Program-made: the position numbers and the translations under genes
Notes under the pieces: generated by a model
What the model was told of the DNA's origin: nothing
The model's database searches: none
The model's input: the letters and a program-made list of their open reading frames with translations, nothing else
In this document: piece after piece, positions 1 to 5,889 of the stretch
Layout of the letters: each line of letters opens with the position of its first letter
Position numbering within the stretch: the first letter of the stretch is position 1
DNA from: Verrucomicrobiales bacterium
GTDB taxonomy: Bacteria; Verrucomicrobiota; Verrucomicrobiia; Limisphaerales; JAFMIX01
Direction of reading: 5' to 3'
Assembly: GCA_017853785.1 (NCBI GenBank)
Contig: JAFMIX010000101.1
Span: forward strand, 1-7,654
DNA length: 7,654 nucleotides

Positions 1-1
1 C

Positions 2-1099
2 AAGAAATTTCCCCGGCTGGTGGGAATGTTATGGTTCGCGCTGCTGCTATTGGCGGTCGCGGCGCTGGCCTGGGTCTGGAATTTTCCCGCGCCGGAGGAG
101 AATTGGGGCGTGACGTGGCGCAACACGGCATTGCGGGCGCTCTGTTTCACGGCCATTTTGGGAGGCGTCGTGGCACTCAAGGGAAATTTCAAATTTGCGT
201 GGCGTTGCTGGTTGCCGGGGGTGCTGCTGGCGGTGGTGTGGTTTGATCTGGTGCTGAATGCGCCGCGGCAGCAGACCGTGAACCCGGACAATTATTCCGC
301 CCCGTGGCCGCGCGTGCCTGCGCCGCCCGCGTTCGGGAAGGGGCGCTTGATGAATACGGCCGGCGCGGACGCAGAACTGCGGCGGTTTCGCATCGCACAC
401 CCGGAGGGATATTTCATCAGCCGCCGCTGGGCGTTGGTGGAAAACTGCAACCTGATCGAGAACATCCCGATGGTGCAGGGATTCTTTTCGCTGCGGCTGC
501 GGAGCGAAATGGAAGTCGCCGCCCAATTGCTATGGGACACGAACAGTTATCCGGCGGCGCTCGCGGATTTTCTCGGCGTCACGCAGGTCAATCTTGCGGG
601 CGATGTCTTCACTTGGGTGCCGCGGCCGACGGCGCTGCCGCTCGTTACCGGCGGGCAAGGACCTACGTATCTGCCCACTGACGTCGCGCTCGGAAAGTTG
701 GGCAGTCCTGATTTCAATCCGCTTCGGGAAGTGTTGCTGCCGCACGAGGCGCAGGCATTCATCAAGGCCACCAACGTCCCGGTTAAAATCTCCGGGGTGC
801 AATGGTCCGCGCACTGCGTTAGTGCAAAAATTCAAGCGGATGCGCCCGCGCTCGTGGTCGTGGCCCAATCGTTCTACCACTGCTGGCGCGGGTATGTGGA
901 TGGCCAGCCCGTGAAAGTCTGGCGCGCGAATCACAATTCCCAGGCGGTCGAAGTGCCGGCCGGCTCGCACGAGCTGAAGCTGGTCTATGAGGATCGGCAG
1001 TTCCAGCTGGGCGCGGCGATTTCGCTGGTGGCACTGGCGGGGTGTCTGATTTTTTGGGCTTGGCGCCGGCGGATGCCTACTTCGCCGGCGACTTCGTGA
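2..1099 (+). CDS. YfhO-family membrane protein, C-terminal part (5' end outside window)
   Basis: The reading frame is open from base 2 with no stop before the GTG at 20, so this is the 3' part of a longer gene rather than one starting here. Numbering from that GTG, hydrophobic segments lie at about 2-20, 36-53 and 62-80. A long extracytoplasmic stretch follows (about 82-328), then a last membrane helix at about 330-347 and a basic tail (WRRR). The closing part is typical of YfhO-like proteins (GT-C glycosyltransferase-related membrane proteins): a Trp-Arg-Gly-Tyr-Val-Asp-Gly segment near 289-295, Arg-Ala-Asn near 302-304, Val-Pro-Ala-Gly-x-His near 312-317, then Val-Tyr-Glu just before the last helix. 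Family members are large multi-pass proteins linked to envelope polysaccharide or lipid-linked sugar transfer; the substrate here cannot be told. The catalytic N-terminal loops are missing from the window. Its last 23 bp overlap the convergent exbD-like gene. The family call is good, the function vague. Confidence 0.8.
   Translation, partial: KKFPRLVGMLWFALLLLAVAALAWVWNFPAPEENWGVTWRNTALRALCFTAILGGVVALKGNFKFAWRCWLPGVLLAVVWFDLVLNAPRQQTVNPDNYSAPWPRVPAPPAFGKGRLMNTAGADAELRRFRIAHPEGYFISRRWALVENCNLIENIPMVQGFFSLRLRSEMEVAAQLLWDTNSYPAALADFLGVTQVNLAGDVFTWVPRPTALPLVTGGQGPTYLPTDVALGKLGSPDFNPLREVLLPHEAQAFIKATNVPVKISGVQWSAHCVSAKIQADAPALVVVAQSFYHCWRGYVDGQPVKVWRANHNSQAVEVPAGSHELKLVYEDRQFQLGAAISLVALAGCLIFWAWRRRMPTSPATS
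1064..1090. terminator. GC-rich hairpin at the convergent gene junction, possible weak bidirectional terminator
   Basis: Two copies of CGCCGGCG (1064-1071 and 1083-1090) can pair as an 8-bp stem around an 11-nt loop; each copy is also palindromic by itself. The hairpin lies inside the last codons of the YfhO-like gene, and its loop holds the stop codon of the exbD-like gene. No T-run follows the stem on either strand, so it is not a classical intrinsic terminator. It could slow polymerase at the collision point or be a chance product of GC-rich codons. Confidence 0.25.
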
Positions 1100-1493
1100 A
1101 TAGGTTCACGGCTTTGAGGCCGGATTCCTTGGCGGCGTCCATCACCTTGACGATCTGGCCGACCGGCGCCGTCGTGTCGGCGCTGATGGCGAGATGCAAT
1201 TGCGGATTGACGGCCGCGCGGGCGGCAAATTCGCTTTTCAAGCGGTCGAGCGTCACGGGCAATTGTTCGAGGTAAAGGCTGCCATTGGCGGCGATGGTGA
1301 TGACGAGCGGCGGCTTCTTGGTGGCGCCGGTCTTGAGGGCCTGGGTGGATTCCGGCAGCGCGAGCTTGAGGGCGGGCTGCTGCTTGAACGTGGTCGTGAC
1401 CATCAGGAAGATCAGCAGCACAATCAGGACGTCAATCAACGCCACGATGATGACGGCAGGCGGCTGGCGGCGTTTGGGGATGACGAAGCGCAT
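1077..1493 (-). CDS. exbD: ExbD/TolR-family biopolymer transport protein
   Basis: This 138-residue protein has the ExbD/TolR plan: a short basic cytoplasmic N-terminus (1-12, with KRR at 7-9), one membrane helix at about 13-33, and a periplasmic domain at 34-138. The helix carries the single acidic residue expected of the family, Asp21 in the Leu-Ile-Asp-Val context, which matches the proton-relay Asp of ExbD and TolR. In the family it works with ExbB as the stator/rotor of a proton-driven motor that energises TonB or TolA. It begins with ATG 18 bp after the exbB-like stop and is the last gene of the cluster. No clear Shine-Dalgarno is seen, so translation may depend on the upstream gene. Its stop lies inside the 3' end of the convergent YfhO-like gene. 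ExbD cannot be firmly separated from TolR by sequence alone; the TonB-like neighbour and absence of tolB/pal nearby lean to ExbD. Confidence 0.9.
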   Translation of the reverse strand: MRFVIPKRRQPPAVIIVALIDVLIVLLIFLMVTTTFKQQPALKLALPESTQALKTGATKKPPLVITIAANGSLYLEQLPVTLDRLKSEFAARAAVNPQLHLAISADTTAPVGQIVKVMDAAKESGLKAVNLFTKSPAK

Positions 1494-1511
1494 TTCAGTA
1501 AAGGCGAGGCG

Positions 1512-2105
1512 TTACTTTTTCTCTTCCCGATATTGCCGCCGTAAAAATTCTCCGCACAACGTCTCGAGTTCCACGGCGAGCGTCTCGACCTTCTTTGTAA
1601 AGTAGCTCCAAGCCACGAGCGCGGGGATGGCGATAAGCAGGCCGAGGAGTGTGCTGTTCAGAATCACCGCGATGCCCTTGGCGAGTGCGGCGTTGTCGTT
1701 CAACCCCGATTGGCCGAGGCCGCCGAAAAGGGTCATCATGCCGTAGATGGTGCCGACCAGACCCATGAGCGGCGCGATGCCGACGACGACTTCCAACACG
1801 ACAAGCCCGCGTTCGAGCCGGACAATCTCATGCCGGGCGCGCGTGGCGATGGCGTCCTCGGTGTCTTCCTTGGGCCAGGCCAGATGTTCGGCGGCGGCGA
1901 GCAGCAGGCGGCTCAACGCGGACGGCGTGCGTTCGCAGGCGCGGCGCAGTTTTTCCACGTCCGCCGGGGTGCGGCATTCCTCCACGGCTTCCTCGACTTT
2001 TGCCGGGATGACCTGACTCCAGCGCAACGCGAGGCCGCGTTCCACAATGAAGGCGAGGGTGATGACCGAAGTCAGGGCGAGCAGAATATAAATCAGGTTT
2101 TCCAT
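1512..2105 (-). CDS. exbB: MotA/TolQ/ExbB-family proton channel protein
   Basis: This 197-residue protein begins directly with a membrane helix (about 4-22), so it is the short form without an extra N-terminal periplasmic domain. A cytoplasmic region follows (about 25-100), then helix 2 (about 101-125) with the family signature around Ala-Pro-Leu-Met-Gly-Leu-Val-Gly-Thr (111-119). Helix 3 (about 142-166) contains Asn-Ser-Thr (150-152) and Ala-Ile-Pro-Ala (159-162). Thr119 and Thr152 align by eye with the channel threonines Thr148 and Thr181 of E. coli ExbB. The tail is basic (RRQYREEKK). The protein should form the inner-membrane oligomer that, with ExbD, uses the proton gradient to drive the TonB-like partner. 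It starts with ATG 48 bp after the tonB-like stop, and the exbD-like gene follows 18 bp later, so the three are almost surely co-transcribed. TolQ is the alternative name. Confidence 0.92.
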   Translation of the reverse strand: MENLIYILLALTSVITLAFIVERGLALRWSQVIPAKVEEAVEECRTPADVEKLRRACERTPSALSRLLLAAAEHLAWPKEDTEDAIATRARHEIVRLERGLVVLEVVVGIAPLMGLVGTIYGMMTLFGGLGQSGLNDNAALAKGIAVILNSTLLGLLIAIPALVAWSYFTKKVETLAVELETLCGEFLRRQYREEKK

Positions 2106-2153
2106 CTTGATGGGGCGGCTCGATATTGAGGCGCGGGTTCAGGTTAGGTGGTT

Positions 2154-3158
2154 TCAGTTGTAGAAAAAAGTGAATTTAACTTCGCGGAAGTTCGCGCCGA
2201 CGAGCCGCCTCATATCGCTGGGCCAGGGCGCGAACGGGGCGGGGTCGCGGATAGCGCGCTCGCAGAGAATGCTGAGGAGTTCGCCGACGGTGTTTTCCAG
2301 TTGGACCATGTCAGTCACACGGCCGTCGTAGTGAAGCCGGAATTGCAGCGTGACTTTGCCGGTGCCGCGGGTGAGGCGTTGGGCGTCGATCAACGCATAC
2401 CAGCGGTTCTGGATGGCGGCGATGATGGCGGTGTCATACGCGCCGAACGGCGTGGCGGTGACGTCGAGCGAGGAGGCAAGGTCGAATTTTGCCACGCCGC
2501 CGTCTAGCTTCATCATTTCGCCGGGCATGACTTGTTTGCGGGCGAGGGCTTCGGCGACAGTGCGGGGCTTGTCCGGCTTGGCTGGCGGCGTGGGGCTGGG
2601 TTGCAATTCGGTTTTGGGCTTGGCGAGGGCAAGGTCGCCGCGCGGTTGCAACGGTTCGACTTTAGGTTGCTCTTGGACGACTTGCTTGGGTGCCGGCGGC
2701 GTGGGCGGGGGCGCGGCGGGAGACGGAACAGACTTGGTGCGCGGCACGTCCTCGGTCTTCACGATCTGTTCCTGTGCGCCGGTGATTTTGGGGATGGTGG
2801 TCTCGATGTCGGCGCGGGGGTTGGCGGCGCGGGAACTTTTATCCGAGTAATACTTGGATTTCTTAGGCGGTTCGGCGATGGCTTGGGCGGGGTTGACTTC
2901 CACGAATAGCAGCGGCGGCTCGGTAGACTGGTTCGGGGGATTCACCTTGGCGGACGGCACGACGACGAGGGCTTGCTGCACCTTTTGCAGCCAGGCAGGC
3001 AGGCGAAGGTTTTCCAGCCAGTGATATTTCTTGGCGGCGCGATAGCCGCCGTAGGCGAGCGTGTGCAGCAGCAGGGAAACGATCAGCGCCCGGCCCAGCG
3101 CGGAGAAATCCGCGCGGGCGGGCCGGAGGTCGTTTGGTTTTGGTGTGGCTGCCGACAC
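2154..3158 (-). CDS. TonB/TolA-like energy transducer, proline-rich
   Basis: This 334-residue protein has the three-part TonB/TolA plan. A basic N-terminus is followed by one membrane helix (about 21-38) that holds Ser28-x3-His32, like the Ser16/His20 pair of E. coli TonB. A long periplasmic linker follows, rich in Pro and Lys, with PPP/PPA/PKP runs at about 145-200. The compact C-terminal domain (about 228-334) has Ile-Gln-Asn-Arg-Trp-Tyr at 249-254, Tyr-Asp-Gly at 277-279, Ala-Ile-Arg-Asp at 302-305 and Pro-Phe-Ala-Pro-Trp-Pro at 308-313, as in TonB/TolA C-terminal domains. It should link the ExbB/ExbD motor to an outer-membrane or periplasmic partner. The only usual start is GTG at 3156-3158: the frame is closed by the batE-like stop just upstream, with no ATG between. 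No Shine-Dalgarno is visible. TonB or TolA cannot be decided, and no receptor, tolB or pal gene lies in the window. Confidence 0.82.
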   Translation of the reverse strand: MSAATPKPNDLRPARADFSALGRALIVSLLLHTLAYGGYRAAKKYHWLENLRLPAWLQKVQQALVVVPSAKVNPPNQSTEPPLLFVEVNPAQAIAEPPKKSKYYSDKSSRAANPRADIETTIPKITGAQEQIVKTEDVPRTKSVPSPAAPPPTPPAPKQVVQEQPKVEPLQPRGDLALAKPKTELQPSPTPPAKPDKPRTVAEALARKQVMPGEMMKLDGGVAKFDLASSLDVTATPFGAYDTAIIAAIQNRWYALIDAQRLTRGTGKVTLQFRLHYDGRVTDMVQLENTVGELLSILCERAIRDPAPFAPWPSDMRRLVGANFREVKFTFFYN

Positions 3159-3212
3159 GACGTCAGGATGCCGCAGCGTAATGGCGGCGGCAACTTTGTT
3201 CGCAAACTTGGG

Positions 3213-3950
3213 TTACAGCACGGTGACCGCAGCCCGTTTCACCCAGCCGGTGCGCTGCGGATTGCCGCCCACTTGCAGCCAGTCGTCCCGCTCGTCCAAT
3301 ACCGTGAGTTCCGCGCCGTCCTTGGCGGTGAAGGCGGCGGGCGCTTCATCCAGCGGGCCTTGGCGGACCACCGCTTCCGCAACGATGACCACGGCGGTCT
3401 TGGGCGAATGATTCACCGCCCAATCCGCCGCGACCGCGCTGCCGAGCACCGCCGTCGCGAGTCCGGTCAACAGCACATAACTTTGCAGGCCGCGGCGCCA
3501 AGCGGGCCGCCATTGACCGAGCGCGAGCAAGACCAGCCAACTCCACAGCGCCACCGCCGCGAGCAGCGTCCACTCGTTCAACGTCATACGGCCCAGCGTC
3601 CGCTGCGCCAACCCCGGCGTCACGGACAGATTGCCGCCCACCTGTTTGCGGGCGAATTGGAGATTGGCGCGCACATCAGGGTCGCGGGGTGTGGCTTGTT
3701 CCGCCCGTCGATAGGCCGCGATGGCGTGGCCGAATTGGCCGGCCTTGAACCACGCATTGCCCAGATTGAATTGCACCGCCGGACTTGCAGCGCCGGACTG
3801 GATGATTTTTTCGTAGCTGGCCGCCGCTTCGGCAAACTTGCCCTGGCCGTAAAGGCGGTTGGCTGCGTCAAACGCCGCCCGCGAATCCGCCGCGAACAGA
3901 TCGCCCGCGCTCGCGCCCGCCAGGATCAAAATGAGTGCAAGGCGCTTCAT
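3213..3950 (-). CDS. batE: BatE-like protein: TPR repeats, two membrane helices and SH3-like domain
   Basis: The 245-residue protein starts with a signal peptide (about 1-20, cleavage near Leu-Phe-Ala/Ala-Asp). Two TPR repeats follow at about 24-55 and 57-90, each with the Gly/Ala pattern (Tyr-Gly-Gln-Gly-Lys-Phe-Ala-Glu-Ala and Phe-Asn-Leu-Gly-Asn-Ala-Trp-Phe-Lys-Ala-Gly). Membrane helices are at about 126-146 and 155-177, and a bacterial SH3-like domain at about 185-245 contains Asp-Asp-Trp-Leu-Gln-Val and Thr-Gly-Trp-Val. TPR and SH3 parts would both face the periplasm, fitting peptidoglycan or protein binding. This is the usual plan of BatE in the Bacteroides aerotolerance operon. The ATG at 3950 is chosen because it overlaps the batD stop by 4 bp, has AGGAG 8 nt upstream, and leads straight into the signal peptide. 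A longer frame open to 4352 lacks all of these and runs over batD. The exact biochemical role of BatE is unknown. Confidence 0.85.
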   Translation of the reverse strand: MKRLALILILAGASAGDLFAADSRAAFDAANRLYGQGKFAEAAASYEKIIQSGAASPAVQFNLGNAWFKAGQFGHAIAAYRRAEQATPRDPDVRANLQFARKQVGGNLSVTPGLAQRTLGRMTLNEWTLLAAVALWSWLVLLALGQWRPAWRRGLQSYVLLTGLATAVLGSAVAADWAVNHSPKTAVVIVAEAVVRQGPLDEAPAAFTAKDGAELTVLDERDDWLQVGGNPQRTGWVKRAAVTVL

Positions 3951-5764
3951 GACTTCATCTCCTGCATTTCTCGCAGCGCCGTTTCGATGCGCGGAATGAA
4001 TGCCTTCAGTTCCTGGGTCGATTTCACCGGCGCGTAGCGTGCGAGATTGCAGGCCTGAAACAACTCGTGCAGTCGCGCCAGCATCGGTGCGGGCAAGCCC
4101 CGCGGTTGCAACCGCTCTTCGACCACCGCTTCGGTGATGGATGACGCGGGCAAATCCAACCGCTCGCCGAGTTGCTCCTGCAACAGCCGGAACACCAGCG
4201 CGAAGAAGTCGGCGGAATTCTTTTCCTCCGCGTGGGTCTGGAGGTCTTTCAAGCTTTGCGTGACGAATTGCGCTACCTGCCGCTGCCGCCGCAGGCGCGG
4301 GTTGTTCGCCAGCGATTCCGCGCGCCGCCGCCGCACCAGCAGCGTGACCCACGCCAGCACGGGCAAGCTTTGCACCGCCCAGAACAGCGGGCGGGTGATC
4401 AGCGGCCTGCTCGCGCCGCCGCTGCGGCTGGGGCGGAGTTTGATGGTCACGATGTCTTGGGCTGGCGGCGGGGTTTCGGTTTTACTTCCGACCAGCGAGC
4501 CCGAGGCCGAGGTTGCGCCGGGACGGACCTGGATTGCTATCGCAGGCTGCGTCAGGGTGCGATAAGCTTTTTGCTCCGGGTCGAAGAAGGTGAATACGAG
4601 CGGCGGCAGTTGTTTGATCTCCGCATTCTGGGGCACGGCGACCAGCTCGAAATGTTTTGTGCCCTGCAACCCGAGCGCATCCGTCGCCTGAACCTTCGAG
4701 TTTGGGGGATACGTCTTGAAATCCTGCCACGTCGCCGGCACCGGTAAGGTCACCGCGTCCAGCGCGCCTCGCCCCGTGATCTGCGCCTTGATCGTGATGG
4801 GATCGCCGACGGCGACTTCGGTGGGCGCGGCGGTCAGGTTCAGGGAAAAATTTCCCACCGCACCGCTGAATTCAGCGGGCGCGCCGTCCGGCAGCGGCAA
4901 GACCTCCACCGTCGCTGCCTCGGTCGAGAGCGTGGCCCGCCGTTGGTCGCCGCGTTGGAACATCCCGAAAGGATCGAACGGATCGCGCTGCCGGCCGCTG
5001 ACAGGCAGCACCATCACCATCGAAAAATCCACCGGCTCGAGCTTCAACGTGCCGGTCTTCACCGCCATGAGCGCGGCTTGGAAGGGCACGACGCTGAAGC
5101 TGGCATTGCCGATCCGTGCCTGGCGCTGGCCGCCTTGGACGGTCTTGCCGAACGCGAGACCGTCCGCGTTGAATGGCGACATCTGGAACTGTTGGATGTT
5201 CTGCACGCTGTCGCGGACGTAAAGTTGCAGTTCGATGGGGATGATTTCACCGACGTAAATCTGCTTCTTGGGCAACACCAATTTCAGCAAGGCGAGTTGG
5301 CTCTCCGCGCCGGCGGCGTCCGGTTGCGCGGCGGCGGCGCGCACAGCCTTCAACAGGATGGCCGGGCTGCTCAAGGTTTTTCCATCCACATCAACCATGA
5401 TAGGAGGAATCGAAAAATCGCCCGGTTGTACCGGTGTGAGCACATAGGTGTGGGTGACGGTAGAAGTGCTCTGACCGTTCACCCAACTGAATTGGCTGGA
5501 TTGGCCGCTGTAAGTGACGCGTAGATTTTGTAGCCGGGGTAGGGGGGGAGGATTTTTCGGAGCGCCGCCTTCGAACACCAACGTCAGCGTTGCGCCTTCG
5601 CCGACGGCCACGGTGTCCCGGTCGAGAGTCGCGGTGAGCGTGGCCGCGAGGAGTGCTGTTGGGGCGATGGCAAGGGCGATCCACGGGAGTAGGAAAAGGA
5701 CAGCGCGCCCGAAATATTTCGGGCGGCAGGACTGGATTGAGTTTTGCAACGAACTATCTCGCAT
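3947..5764 (-). CDS. batD: BatD-like protein (oxygen tolerance family)
   Basis: This protein of about 605 residues (from ATG at 5764) has the BatD layout. A hydrophobic signal segment (about 22-41) ends in Ala-Ala and is preceded by an unusually long polar N-terminus. A large periplasmic beta-sandwich region follows (about 42-440). The first domain bears family-typical patterns: Tyr-Ser-Gly-Gln-Ser-Ser-Gln-Phe, Val-Asn-Gly-Gln-Ser-Thr-Ser, Tyr-Val-Leu-Thr-Pro and Pro-Gly-Asp-Phe-Ser-Ile-Pro-Pro (about 85-121). A second part repeats the theme near 165-290 and a third near 305-415. One membrane helix lies at about 458-477, followed by a basic stop-transfer run (Arg478-481) and a helical cytoplasmic tail to 605. 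The family belongs to the bat (aerotolerance) operon; its molecular role is not settled. GTG at 5767 directly before the ATG is an equal possibility, as a stop lies three codons further upstream. No clear Shine-Dalgarno is present. The next gene, batE-like, overlaps by 4 bp. Confidence 0.85.
   Translation of the reverse strand: MRDSSLQNSIQSCRPKYFGRAVLFLLPWIALAIAPTALLAATLTATLDRDTVAVGEGATLTLVFEGGAPKNPPPLPRLQNLRVTYSGQSSQFSWVNGQSTSTVTHTYVLTPVQPGDFSIPPIMVDVDGKTLSSPAILLKAVRAAAAQPDAAGAESQLALLKLVLPKKQIYVGEIIPIELQLYVRDSVQNIQQFQMSPFNADGLAFGKTVQGGQRQARIGNASFSVVPFQAALMAVKTGTLKLEPVDFSMVMVLPVSGRQRDPFDPFGMFQRGDQRRATLSTEAATVEVLPLPDGAPAEFSGAVGNFSLNLTAAPTEVAVGDPITIKAQITGRGALDAVTLPVPATWQDFKTYPPNSKVQATDALGLQGTKHFELVAVPQNAEIKQLPPLVFTFFDPEQKAYRTLTQPAIAIQVRPGATSASGSLVGSKTETPPPAQDIVTIKLRPSRSGGASRPLITRPLFWAVQSLPVLAWVTLLVRRRRAESLANNPRLRRQRQVAQFVTQSLKDLQTHAEEKNSADFFALVFRLLQEQLGERLDLPASSITEAVVEERLQPRGLPAPMLARLHELFQACNLARYAPVKSTQELKAFIPRIETALREMQEMKS
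3959..3963 (-). promoter_or_regulatory. Shine-Dalgarno site of the batE-like gene, inside the end of batD
   Basis: On the minus strand AGGAG stands 8 nt before the ATG at 3950. It lies within the last codons of batD, and the start itself overlaps the batD stop (ATGA). It is the only convincing ribosome binding site among the starts in this window, and it decides the batE start against the much longer upstream open frame. Confidence 0.7.
5706..5725. repeat. 20-bp perfect palindrome inside the signal-peptide region of batD
   Basis: A perfect inverted repeat with no spacer, centred on AAATATTT between 5715 and 5716 and flanked by GC-rich arms (CGCCCG/CGGGCG). In RNA it can form an 8-bp stem with an AUAU loop. 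On the minus strand it encodes Arg-Pro-Lys-Tyr-Phe-Gly-Arg, in the odd polar stretch before the hydrophobic core of the BatD signal peptide, about 40-60 nt after the start codon. No T-run follows, so it is not a clear terminator. It may be a dispersed palindromic element, a translation-modulating hairpin, or a regulator site. Confidence 0.6.
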
Positions 5765-5889
5765 CACTTCGGGCTATGTTTGCCGACTCAAGCCGCTGGC
5801 GCAAGTCAGACGGTAAATTGACAGCGGCGGCGGGAATTTGTTCGGCTATTTTGGGCGTCTCGCGACCGGCTCGGCCCCAAGTCTGGCAG
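5765..5889 (-). other. Gap between cobA-hemD and batD, possible site of the bat-ton operon promoter
   Basis: This 125-bp stretch is the widest break within the minus-strand cluster. I see no convincing intrinsic terminator after cobA-hemD and no promoter hexamers that I would defend. It is long enough for a promoter, so the bat-ton genes may have their own, but read-through from cobA-hemD is equally possible. Confidence 0.35.

Noticed and set aside
20..1099. GTG at 20 as the true start of the YfhO-like gene
   Set aside because: The frame is open to the window edge, and the family is much longer, with N-terminal membrane helices absent here, so the gene starts to the left.
2580..2760. Possible tandem DNA repeat in the GC-rich stretch of the tonB-like gene
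   Set aside because: No exact repeat unit is seen. The bias comes from Pro/Lys/Ala codons of the TonB-type linker.
2973..4037. 354-codon open frame on the plus strand opposite the tonB-like and batE-like genes
   Set aside because: It is rich in Arg, Gln and His without hydrophobic or domain pattern, and crosses the junctions of two well-supported minus-strand genes. It is a shadow of those genes.
3951..4352. N-terminal extension of the batE-like gene to a start at 4352
   Set aside because: The extra 134 codons run inside batD in another frame and read as Ala/Gly/Arg-rich shadow. The ATG at 3950 has a Shine-Dalgarno, a signal peptide and an ATGA overlap with the batD stop.
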